From the NCBI GenBank assembly GCA_036583965.1, contig JAZBQD010000034.1, positions 10,294,040-10,358,039 of the forward strand: a DNA stretch of 64,000 nucleotides. Reading direction: 5' to 3'. This document shows positions 26,001 through 36,800 of this stretch, one piece after another. The notes below the pieces were generated by a model. It was not told the origin of the DNA. It ran no database searches and was given only the letters and a program-made list of their open reading frames with translations. Made by a program: the position numbers and the translations under genes. The DNA comes from Prunella strophiata (taxonomy: Eukaryota; Chordata; Aves; Passeriformes; Prunellidae). Positions within the stretch are counted from its first letter, which is position 1; the number at the start of each line of letters is the position of its first letter.

Positions 26001-29000
26001 AGCCTAAGACTTCTGTTGTTAAAGGATAAAATTATTCAGATAAACTGTTTGTAAATGTAAAGAATAAATACTATTTGAAAAGTGTGCCTATGAGTAATAG
26101 ATAAGGACTGAAGAGATGATTTTTTAAAATATTATCCAACCTGTTAGGATTTTGGGATGGAAATCCTTATTTTTGTACTTGTTTCACTAAACTGCTATAT
26201 TGAATTTTGTACTTAGGGAGGTCACTTTCCTCACTGTCTTACTAACTCAATAGACCTCAGTCTCAGCTGGGCCTTCTAGGCATTACTTCTATACAAATAC
26301 ATAAATAATGATTCTGAAACTGGAAAATGTCCCTGTCTATTTTAAATGGGTATTTGTTCTTAGTGAAGATATAAATTACTAAGATGTCCTATTATCAGAG
26401 TTGCAGCTGTGAAGCAGGCAACCAGAAATTAAAATTTGTTTTATTTGAAGGGAGAATTGAATCTGAAGATCTTGATAAGTCTTAATTTTCAAATTTTCTC
26501 TGTTTTAGAAATAATCTTGTGTTTTGGTTGTACTTGGATTTATTAATAAATATTTTAGAGGCATTTGCTACTAACTATTAAGAATACTTTTGCTTTGTTT
26601 CTTAATAAATACTCTATGTGTATCTTTACTCACTAAAACAATGCTTACACTGAACAAGTGACTGACTAATAAAAGCAGTGGGTGAATCAGTGAGAATGAG
26701 TGGTGTGGTTTTTCTGGAGAGTGAAGAAATCTGCATGGCTGAAATGCTTCTGAAATGATTTCTTCCTAGCAGAAAAATTTGTAAGTATGGGTGGTTGAAA
26801 CTGCTCCGTCAAAATTGTTTCTCAACAATAAGTTAGTATGTTGACTAGAAACATGTTTTTCCTTGAGAAATGTTTCTCCTGGAAAATGTTGATCCTTCTC
26901 TTTTTAAAAAGTCATGGTGCACAAAGCCGATATATTTCGGCCAAACTTGCTAAATGTTTTTCAGAGAAAATTATATATGGCTAGATTTGGACTGGGAAAA
27001 AATCCCAAACCCTTGTTTGGGGCCTAAACTTCCTTTATAGGTAAAGCTGACAGGGGAAGTGACAGATCTGAGGGCCATCAAACTTTATTATATTTCCAAG
27101 ATCTTCCACAAATTTGAACTTAGTGACTTGTCCCAGTTTGTGGCATTATAAGATGTTAAATAAGGCCTGTATTTCTGTAAGGTTGGAAGCATGTTGATAG
27201 GCAGGATAGGAATACATTATTGTCACTGCCTGTGTACTTGATGTTTTTGAGATTTCTGACCTAGGAGAGTTATTTTGGCATCAGATTGACATGAACAATA
27301 TGAAGAAGGGTAGAACAATATTGAAAAACTGTTTGGTTCATTCAGTGCCTCTATCCTTTCCCCTCAAAATAGGTGTCTCTTATACTGGAAAGGAACTGGT
27401 TAGTAGCAAATGAGAATTCTTCAAGAGGGAAATCAAATGTCCCAGTACTAATTAGTTGAAATTAGGATCATTCAAATATTTATATAGAGAAGGCAAGTAT
27501 TCCGGGAACATGCTGGGATAAATCACATGGCTGGAATATTAATAGTGAGGCAATAAATCTGAACAGAAAGAATCAAGGTGAAAACATAGGGGAGGGTTTG
27601 TACTATTTATCAAAAGACAACCAGCTGGTAAACACAGATGATTAGTGGAAGAAGTAGTAACAATGAAATTTTGCATCTCCTCTGTCAGCACAATACATAA
27701 AGGGGAATTAAGATGGAACATCTACCATGGGCCACAAAATCAGGACAAAGTGACTGAACCAAATACTGAAGATGCTGAAGGAAACTTGGATCCATCCTTG
27801 CAGTTCTGTTACTTCCTTCCCTGGATCTGAGTGCAAACTTGTGTGTGTGGACAGTTCAGGTGCAAGGCTGTGGTCAGGCAGGAGCTGTGGCCCAGCACAG
27901 AAGGAATTTGAGCCTGTATTATCAATGAGCACCTGAGAAGGTGCCCACAGCTGGTCCCTGTGTGAGCAGCATCTTACAGGTTAATCTCTTGGCCTGAGTG
28001 AGTTGCAGGCAGCAGGACATTTGTACTGTCCCAGGCTGCAGGTGTCCCAGCAGTGACACACAGAACAGGGCTGGGAGGAATTGCTGCTCTCTTCTGTCTT
28101 GCAAGAATGGACACTTGAATCTTCAACAGCTGAAGTGAGAGCTAAGTCCCATTGTCCAACAGTGACAGCTTCAAAATGTAAAACTGCTCAAGTTTTTCTA
28201 AGTAAAGCCCCTGGAATTCTGGGGTATGTCAAATGCTGCTCCTGGCTCAGCAGAATCACCAAGTCTCCTGAGGAGCCTGGGTACACCAAGCATGGCTGGG
28301 AAGGGCTTAGGAGCTGGTTCTCAGAAACCTCAGGATGAACAGGCAGAGGGGATACCCTGCTTTTATACCTTCAGTCAGTAGTTTTCTGTTGAAGGCAGGA
28401 TTTTATTAGTTAAAGATGTCAATATCTTCTGTAATATTACGTGATTTCTTACTCCAAGAATCCAAGGGACTGGCCTGGGTATTACTGCTTTAATTTGGTT
28501 CATTTTCACTTCTCTTCTCTTAGAACATTTCTTTGGCACTTTCTTAAAAAAGAAGTGGAAGTGAAATTATTAGCAAGAACTGAATAATTTGATAGTTTAT
28601 TAATAATTTCATTGGTCTATTTTTTGTGTGATAGATTGTTTTGTTACCCTACTAAAGTAAAGATGGGGGGAGGGAAGGTAAGGACTGTTCCAATTTTAAT
28701 TACTGCTCTTTAGCTTGCACTGCTTCAAAATCAGCATTAAATACATCCACTTTTTTCCTAGGTAGTTCATCATAGTGCCAAATAATGGCAAAAGGGTTCA
28801 AACAATATGAAGATTGGAAATGTCAAGTGTAAAGGAAATGAACTAGCACACTGTTTTAATTTTTCTTCCTTTTTATTAAGCTTTATAACATTGCATAGCC
28901 AGTGTGCATGGCACTCAAGGGTGAGAGCAAAGACAATCATCTGCATGAGAAACACAGGCAAAACACAGTCCTTGTGCAGACAGCTACCATCTTCCCCATC

Positions 29001-31849
29001 AGGAGGTCAGGAGTGAGAATTCCCCTTTTGGGGAACCTCTCACCTGTGAGCTTGGACTGCTTTGAGCCATAAACAGACCCAAAGTTACCTGCTTATGTGT
29101 TGGTGTGCCCTTTGCAGAAGGCACGGTGCTGCAGTCCAGCATCTCTCCTCACAGCCCTACTAATAAAAAGAAAAGAGTGATTTTCCCTTGAAAATAGCAA
29201 AAGATCTTAGAAATTCCAGATATAGTAAATTTCTCATTGCAACATGCAGTTATGTGTTTAAAACACCTTCAGAGCAGTACTGGTGATTAAGCTTAGAATC
29301 TATTCATTTTCCTAAGCAAAATTAAATGTTGTGAGAACATTTCCAAGGGAAGGTCTGGCTGCAGTTTATGCAGATGCACCCTAGCTGGAACAGGAACAGA
29401 TAGCACAAACTTGGTGTGGATCAGAAAATCTGTAAATCCAATAAATACTTCACAGTCTGTGCTGAGCCCCGTATCAGTTCAGATACAGGGCTGTTCATAC
29501 CTCTGCTGGCTAGTTTGAAACTAATTCAGGTATCTCAGCTGCTAGAACACCTTTCCTGCAGTGTGGGCATTCATTCAGGACACACAGAGCATAATTTTCT
29601 CCTTTCTGTGTGCCTGTATCCAGTGAAGGCAAACATCTGTGTGACTAGTCATGGTTGGCAGAGCACAGCCACACTCTCAGATCGAACTATCCAAGCACAG
29701 TTGCAGTATCTAGTCTTTCTCCCTTCATTCCAGTAAAATGAATCTGGTGTGACTTCATTTGCACCATTAATTTAGAGGACTGTAATTAATGCAGCAGTCC
29801 ATATAGTCCACACTGACTTTTTTCTAGTTGATTCTAAAATGTATAGAAGCCATGGAGACAGCCATGGCAATGCCCCACTAAGGAAACCCAGGCCACAACC
29901 TCATCTGTGTGTGACAAGAATCCCAGTTTAGGAAATGGAGAATTAGTTTTGAGGAGGATATTTCCCTGAATTTCTCTGCTACAGGGGTGTAATGGCAGGG
30001 ATGGAAGGACTCTTCTTGAATTTCACTCCTCTGGGCTCTGTGGTGGTTGGCATGCTCTGGACACCTCCTCAGGGTCAAACATGCATCCATTTTTCCTGTG
30101 GAAGGATCATGGGCCCATGCTGTGCCATGTGGCACATCCTCAGTTGGTCTAAATCTCACTGAAAATCTACTGCAGAAAATCTTGGCTCTGCTGAACTCAA
30201 TGGCAAAATTCTCACTGGCTCCAGTGGGGATCAGGATTTATTCCAGTGAGTGCAGTGGAGGCACAGTTTTTTACCAACTGCAGATCTGGCTCCATTGTTT
30301 GACACTGGTTCTCAGTTTGGTTTTTTTTTTTTTTTTAATTTTAGAGGAGGTTGTAAAAGGGTCCTTCCAAGCCCTGGAGCCCATGGAGCTTTTGTCTCCA
30401 TGTGATAAGGTAACAACAAGGTGCACACAGAACTTGGCTTCTCTATAGAAATAAACTGCATGAAGGCAGTTACTGATTCTTTTTGTTTACATCATTCCTC
30501 TTCAGTACAGCTGTTATCCATATTAAAGCAGGTTTTCTAACCTCCAGTATTTTTAAGAGTAAAAATCCATCTTAATTAGTAGAACTAATGGCTGGGTTGT
30601 TTTGTATTTGTATAATCTACTCTGTCACTTTTTTTTTTTTTTTAGATGAATCATATACAAATAAGAACTTTGATTTCAAATGTAGAGGGCCAACCCCTCT
30701 CCCTTTCAAGTTTATGTGCAGAAGTTATTTCAATTTGAGCAGGATGGGATGGATGAAACATAAAAAAGCCACATCATCAGCTTAAAATACAAGTCCAATA
30801 AAAATGAAGTTGGAACTTTACCAGCTGTGTACTGATGAAAGCATATGAGATTTTAAGCAAGAGAAGCTGCTCAATGTGGACCCAAACCAAAAGGAAGAAC
30901 TGGGAGAAGCCTGGTACAGACAGCAATTCTGAATAGGGGGTCATTTGAAAAGATAAGAAAAGGGATGTTTGGATGCAATATACAAATTGATCTACCTCAT
31001 CATCCAGAATAATCTTTTCCTTTTTATCCTTAACCTAAAGAATGGGAAAGCCAAACCAGAACATCAAACCAAACAAGCAGAAATCATATACTGTCACAAC
31101 TGATTGGGGCTGGGGTCCATAATACCTCTCCATGGGCAGGGAGCAGGACTGGCTTATTGTTATTTTTCTTTTTACACCCTTCATTTGTATCCATAATATA
31201 GGGTTGGAAGGTAATAGCTGGACCCTTAGTCATAAAGGAGCAAGAATAGTCAAGGATACCCAGGAAAATTCCTTGGCAGAAGACCAGCTTCCTGCAGGAA
31301 GCCATTGCCTGCAGCTTTCCAGAGAGGTCTAACACATGCAGATACAGTGAGAATCAGCCTGGGGTAGGTAGGGCTGTGGGCTGGCAGGGCCAGCGGGAGC
31401 ACAAGAAAGGCTAATAGGATTCTGCAAGGTTAAAGTGGTGAAAACAGCAGATGATCCCAGTAATGTAAAAGCTGAGTAAATATACACATTATTTGAAGGG
31501 AATAAGCAGTATGGCATTTATCCTGGCCATATGGAAACAAATATAACTTGTTTTTTACCATAAAGGCCGCTCTTGGTTTTTTAATTATTTAAAAATCCTT
31601 CTTCTATATTGTATTTATAGTATTCCTAAAGACTTTCAGGGTCTATCTTTCCAGTTGCAGATATTTAACATAAGATTGCAGGAAGCAATTTCAGTCTTAT
31701 TAGCAAATAGCCCTAACATTTTTTCCTGTGAAATGCCTGCTTAGAGTAATTTATTGGATCAGATGGAGATCTCTGACCGTGATTTGCCTCTGCTGGTGGC
31801 ACTTTTTCCATTTGGGTCCCTGCTGTCAACTGGAAACCAAGACTGCAAC
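20001..31849. other. Upstream flank up to the CpG island, no gene recognised
   Basis: Non-coding DNA leading to the ADAMTS2 promoter. It is largely free of recognisable recent repeats. 21040-21850 is a long AT-rich stretch, and 25880-26060 includes a small CpG-containing patch discussed as a finding. No exon of a neighbouring gene is recognised on either strand. Confidence 0.65.
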
Positions 31850-32113
31850 ACAACTCGCGCCGAGTGCTTTAAGTTTGTCAGCCTCGCCTGTCTCTGGTCG
31901 TTTCCATACGGATGCACAGCCGGGACGGCGCAGCCCGCGGGCCGCTGTAGCGGGACGCTGCCGCAGCTCCCGGGGGCTCCCGAGCCCGGCGCGGGGCGTT
32001 TCTTTTCGCCTCCGCTCGCGTTCTGCCAACTCCCGTCCGCTCCGGCGGGCCCGTCCCGTTGCGGGGCGCGGCGCGGGGCGGGCGCTGCCGGCCGGGGCTG
32101 CCCGGAGCGCGGC

Positions 32114-32146
32114 GGGGGCGGCGCGGGGGCTGCCCGGCGGGGCGGG
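32114..32146 (+). promoter_or_regulatory. G-quadruplex-prone run in the promoter
   Basis: Four runs of three or more G lie on the + strand within 33 bases (runs at 32114-32118, 32125-32129, 32139-32142 and 32144-32146) and also contain a GC box. A second, looser set lies at 32343-32372 in the likely 5'UTR. Such runs are common in CpG-island promoters. Folding is inferred, not shown. Confidence 0.35.
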
Positions 32147-32348
32147 CGGTCCCGTCCCCGCTGCCCGCGGCCCGTCCCCGCTCCCCGCGGCCGGGCTGCG
32201 CCGTGTGGCAGCGCCTCTGTCAATCAGCCTGACTTCACTCCGCACGCCCTGTGCTTTCAGTACTATACCCCCGCCGCCTCCTGGTGTCTCTGCTTCGCTG
32301 CGAGCCGGGAGCGCGGCCGCCACTGCCGCTGCGGCTGCGGCTGGGCGA

Positions 32349-32381
32349 ATGCGCGGGCGGCGGGGCGCGGGGCAGCGCTGA
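32349..32381 (+). promoter_or_regulatory. Upstream ORF in the ADAMTS2 leader (10 codons)
   Basis: An ATG at 32349 opens a 10-codon frame (MRGRRGAGQR) that ends at TGA 32379-32381, 96 bases before the ADAMTS2 start and in the same frame. Its context is weak. If transcription starts upstream of it, it could lower translation of the main frame, with reinitiation possible over the spacer. The short arginine/glycine-rich peptide shows no sign of being a functional product. Confidence 0.4.
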
Positions 32382-32477
32382 GCGGCGCGGAGCAGCGCGG
32401 AGCGGGGCTGCCGCCTGGCCCGCCCCGGCTGCGGGCAGCCCGGGCGCCGGCCCCCGCGTCGGGCCGGGGCCGCCGCG

Positions 32478-32565
32478 ATGGACCCTCCCGCGGGCATCGC
32501 CTGCGTCCTGCTCTGCTGCGCGCTCGCCCTGCCCGCCGGCGCCCTGCGGCGCCCCGGGGACAGAG
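32478..32565 (+). CDS. ADAMTS2: ADAMTS2 exon 1 coding part (signal peptide)
   Basis: This segment codes for the first 29 residues plus one base of codon 30 of ADAMTS2, the secreted zinc metalloprotease that removes the N-propeptide of fibrillar procollagens. The start has a strong Kozak context (G at -3, G at +4), and an in-frame TGA at 32379-32381 with no other in-frame ATG after it fixes this start. The protein begins MDPPAG, as human ADAMTS2 does (recalled from the family). A hydrophobic stretch follows at about residues 7-20 (IACVLLCCALALPAG), then two arginines, which is a classic signal peptide with likely cleavage near AGA/LRR. The exon ends at a consensus donor (gag/gtaggt) in phase 1. 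Human exon 1 is longer because of a Leu/Pro-rich run that is absent here. The close relatives ADAMTS3 and ADAMTS14 start differently. Confidence 0.88.
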
Positions 32566-33523
32566 GTAGGTCTCCGCCGGGACGCCTTCGGGGCTGCTCG
32601 CCCTGCCCCGCCGCCGCCGGCCGCTGCCCGCAGCCCGCCCGTCCCAAGTAGCGGCTCGCCGCCCCGCGGCTTTCGGCTCCCCTTGAACTTCTTCTGCGGC
32701 TACTTTTGCCGGGTTTCCAGTTGTTTCCTGCGAGCGGCAGGCGGGGACGGGGACCGGGCAGCCGCGCCGCCGGCGGGGAAGGGACGCGGGAGCGCCCGGC
32801 AGTGACAGCGCTGCCCGAGCCCCGCGCCGCCCGCTGCCTGCCCCGCGGAGCGGGCGCGCCCCGGCGGGAGGGAGCGGTGCCTGGGCTTCCCCGTGCGGGC
32901 TGAAACACATGGCAGCTCGTCTGCCTCCTCTTCCTCCTCTTGCCCGGGCCATCGCCCCGGTCCGAAACTCCCGGGCTCCCCACTGAGACCGCTCCCGATC
33001 CCTGCCCGCGGCGTCCCCATCACCGCTCGACTCAAACCCACCGCACCGGGGGTAGTTTGAGGGACGTGCCTTTGCCTTGCAGGCTTACCACCTGCAAACG
33101 CAGCCCCTACCCCTGCCCCTGCGAGCGATCCTGAAGTGAATCAACGCCCTGTCTTCAACGCTGGCCACCCGGGAAACCCCCAAAGTCCCCGAGGCGACCC
33201 GGTCGCTGGGTGCGGGTGCAGGGGTGCCGGGTCCGGGCTGGATGGGCAGAGGGGAGCGGGACTTCGCTGCAGGGGCAGGAGTGCGGGGTCCTGGCAGGGT
33301 GGGGAGGCTCACGCTGCCGTCTGGTATTTTGGGGAAGAAAAGGCAAGTTTGAGTGAACTCTGCACACTTCATGCAGGTGAACCAAGTGCCTGCAAAGAGT
33401 GCAGTGTCCATCTGCCTTATGTAAGTGTCTGCTGTGCTAATGAATAATGGAATAAAAATCCCGCGGCATCAGGATATGTTTAGTTCTAGTATCTCTGTCC
33501 TCTCTTGCTTTCTCCCTGTAAAG
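32566..33523 (+). other. ADAMTS2: ADAMTS2 intron 1
   Basis: A 958-bp GT-AG intron between the signal-peptide and propeptide exons. The first two thirds are still CpG-island sequence. The last 200 bp turn AT-rich before the polypyrimidine tract and acceptor AG at 33522-33523. The exon phases match across it (phase 1: one base left by exon 1, two supplied by exon 2), which supports both boundaries. No further gene or RNA is recognised inside. The long open frames seen here on both strands result from GC richness and lack stops for that reason. Confidence 0.85.
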
Positions 33524-33885
33524 ATTCAATCCTGAGGAATATAGAAGAGTACAGCCTTGTCATCCCCACAAGCACCGATTCAGAGGGCAGGTTCCTATCC
33601 CACTTGGTGTCTGGACCGCCAAAAGCACGCTTCAGGAGAGCTGTGGAGGACTTGCAACGTGAAGCATCAAATGAGCAGATATTTTACAATGTCACTGTTT
33701 TTGGAAGAGAGTTTCACTTCAGGTTGCGGCCAAACTCCAGGCTCGTGGCTCCTGGAGCAACAGTTGAGTGGCAGGAGGACTCTGAGGAGACTCGTATTGA
33801 ACCTCTCTATGGGAATTGCCTCTATGTTGGGGATATCACTGATCTGCCAAATGCTTCAGTTGCTATCAGCAATTGCGATGGACTG
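33524..33885 (+). CDS. ADAMTS2: ADAMTS2 exon 2 (propeptide core)
   Basis: This exon codes for residues 30-150 and is the best-supported coding sequence in the window. It opens after a pyrimidine-rich acceptor (ctccctgtaaag). The split codon restores GAT (Asp30) and the frame stays open to a consensus donor (ctg/gtaagt) in phase 0. Visible landmarks are RFRR at 65-68, where the human propeptide also has a basic convertase-like site; FYNVTVFGR at 83-91 with sequon N85; RLRPN and RLVAPGATVEWQ at 96-113; EPLYGNCLYVGD at 122-133; sequon N139 (NAS); and SNCDGL at 145-150. The wording fits ADAMTS2 better than ADAMTS3 or ADAMTS14, chiefly NCLYVGD and the EPL block. The role is a secreted prodomain that keeps the protease latent and aids folding. 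The catalytic and thrombospondin exons are off the right edge, so the gene is partial here. Confidence 0.92.
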
Positions 33886-36800
33886 GTAAGTTACTTTTGT
33901 TATTATATCAAAGATAATTATATTAATTTCCTACAGTCTTTAAATATAAAATGTGTGGACTGTCAGAAACTCACACCTCATATGGTAACTGTGAATGCAA
34001 ATTAACTAATGTTCCCTTGTGTGGGAATAGCTGTGCTGCACCAAGCGCTGCTTTACAGACAGTGGCACTAGAAGTTTGAGCACATGCTCTGAGGTAGCTA
34101 CTCTGGAACAGAGCAGCTGAAACCAGCATTTCTGTTGATTTGTGGTAAAGTTACTTGAGGGGTCTGATGCTCTAAACCAGAAAGTTAAGTGGCAAGTTCT
34201 CAGCATCCTCTTGCACTTCTCACATACAGCCTGCAAGGGTAAATGTTAGAAAGAGTTAATCCCAGATAATGGGCTGGACTACCCTGGAAACAAATTTGAT
34301 AGGTAAAATATGGTTTTGTCCTGGAAAATTTTAACTTATTCAGAGTCTGTTTTCTTGTATATTTCACTTGGTGAGTTTCATTGCCTAATCAAGTGATTGA
34401 TGAAAAGTTGCAGAAGACTTTGAGTTTTATGAGCAAAACAGCCCCCTGTGATACATTTGTCAAAGCTGTGTGTTTTAAAACTGGCTGCAGCTTTCTATTC
34501 TGGAGTGCATGTTCAGCACTCAGATTATCACTGTTTGTCCCTGACATCTTAAACTGTCACACTGTCATTTGTGCAGTAATTACTGCACAGCAATTTGTTT
34601 AGTGAGAAAGGGGCTATATATTTTTTTATAATGACCTGTTTATCCAGCCTGTATTTCCTTGCTATAGCCTTCACAATTTGTATTTTGAGATTGCTTAATT
34701 GTAATGCATTCTGCCTCTGCATAAAGAGCCAGTAGGAGTCAGTTGTATTTCTATTTATTTAGTCATAGGAAGTTGTTCATTTGCTGTGCCAAGAAGATGA
34801 CATGTATGGAGAGAGTATGTTGGCTATCTGAGAATGGAAGGGAATCAAATACTTTTCCCCTTAGTCTTTCCTTTCCTGTGGTTTCTCCTAGCCATGTGCA
34901 TTCCTGTTTTGAGAAGCAGGTTTTAATGTTGCAGTTGTTTGATGTGGACAGCTGGCTGAGGGTAAGAGAAGCACCAGGACTGAGCAAGAAGAGCCATTCA
35001 GAGAGCAGAGTGTGAGCCTGCAGTTCTGCCTCGGGGGGGAAGCAAAAGTTCTGTGCTCTCCCTGTGTCTAGCACAGATCCTTTTGTATAAGGCAAATTTA
35101 CTTGCTCAAGATTTACTCGCTCTTTACTTTTAAAACTGGGGCAGAGCCAAAGCTCTTCTTCCTTGTTCATCTGTGCTGAAAGGTGGAAGAAGATCCTGTT
35201 GATGGCTACTCCTTGCCTTGTGGTCTTCTCCTCAGCACAGGTGTTGACTATAAGGGCAGGGGGGGAGCTTATTCCTGCTTCCTTCCAGTGTTTGCCTGAG
35301 TATGGCTCTTTGTATTTAGACAAAAGAGTTATGATAAAACAGAACAGGAGTTAAAGCCAAGCTTTTAATAAGACTCTAAAGGTCCTAGACCTCATGTTGC
35401 ATGTAAAAATGACAAAGAATGAGAATGGCTTTATAAAATGAAGTAAAAATATAAATGAAAAGGCTTTGTAAGTCACTGCTCTTTTCACATTTGTTACATC
35501 TCAAATGCATAGGTGTGAAGCCAGTCCTCAATGCAATGACAAATGCACTCATAAATGACTGTAATCCAGAAAGCTACCAAAGGAACTGTAGTTTTCAACC
35601 TGTATGCCCAACCTGTGTGCCTGCCTTTTCCAATGTTCTTGTTTCCATTAGAAGAAGTTGGGGAGTTGGTCTGGGCTAGGAGGTGCCACATTCTAATCTG
35701 AATGATTTTCACATGGAATTACAACTTCTGTGGTTCTGCTAATACATTTGGAAATGGATTGCTACTTCCTCCAGGGTATATCTACATGGTAGATATTGCA
35801 GGGCAGAGATGCATTTTTTTTTTGCCCAGGTCACTGAAGCCTTCCTGAAGGAAGCATTGCCTCAATACCTTTAGGCTGTAAAGATTTCCCTGAGATTGTG
35901 CAGTAAATCTGTTTTGGAACAACAAATTGAACTCCAGTCCCTTGGGTACCATGTTCCATCTCTACCCTTTCCCTCCATCTCAGTTTCTTTCTTTCTTGTG
36001 GGGTGAGCGTATAAAACAGATTATCAATAGAATTACACAAACTCAAAGGAATTATACCAATGTTTCTCCAAAAACCACTGCTCTGTGGACAGAAATAATA
36101 AGCAAGTAACCACAGAAGTTAATACTGCTTGTAATTGTCTCTCCCTTTACCTTTTATTTCTTGTTATTTTGCAAGGAGAATTGAAGAGTCCTTGGAGCAA
36201 TGTGTAGCCAGCAAGACATACTTAGAGACCACTGGGCTGTATGCTTTTCTTGGGTTTATTGACATTTGGATGTGAATAAAGACATGGAAAAGGCCATTCT
36301 CAACTGTTTTTCTATGTCTGTTTTTTACTTCACACCTAGTTTTCTTCAGTGGGCCTAAGTATTTCCACCACATTTTCTAGGTTATTCTGAAGATAGGGAT
36401 GGTGGACCTCTCTTACAACTGAGTTGTCACCTGACAAGTGTTAGAATTTTACCTTATAAACTTGATTAATTTATAAATTTAAATTTAATTTAAATTTAAT
36501 TCCTAGTATTTATTTTTGAAGTGCTTGCTTTTGAAGGTGTTTTGACACCATGCTTCTCATGGTCTTCTGTCTTTTGCATCAGCCATTAGGGCTGAAATAA
36601 TACTGGACTTTGATTTTTTCATTGCAGACTTTTGTTGACTGAATCTGGTTTAAGACAGCAAATGCATCTGCCACCTTGCCAACTTCTGATGTTATTTCCT
36701 TTGAACAGACCTTTTGGTTTGCACTGCACTACCAACTATGTCTTATTTTCCAGTTATTGTCTTAGAAGAGTCTGGCTGGTGGACTTGCCACTGCCAAATG

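Larger units (their letters stand above)
31850..33330. promoter_or_regulatory. ADAMTS2: CpG island with ADAMTS2 promoter and 5'UTR
   Basis: The base composition changes sharply near 31850 from AT-rich flank to very GC- and CpG-rich DNA, and falls back near 33330. The island covers exon 1 and most of intron 1, as at many broadly regulated vertebrate promoters. GC-box (Sp1-type) cores GGGGCGG are seen at 32075-32081 and 32139-32145. There is no convincing TATA box at a fixed distance, so transcription probably starts at several sites between about 32000 and 32450. That start range is inference; the exact 5' end of the mRNA cannot be read from the sequence. Confidence 0.8.

Noticed and set aside
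31754..32569. 271-codon open frame on the plus strand over exon 1
   Set aside because: It is out of frame with the ADAMTS2 start, low in complexity in the GC-rich part, and explained by base composition.
31826..32983. 385-codon open frame on the minus strand across the promoter and exon 1
   Set aside because: It lies in the CpG island, where stop codons are rare by composition. The translation is Arg/Ala/Gly/Pro-rich with no domain, and it overlaps the real exon in antisense.
34763..35323. 186-codon open frame on the minus strand in intron 2
   Set aside because: No recognisable family, no splice or promoter context, and a length within chance for 64 kb searched in six frames.
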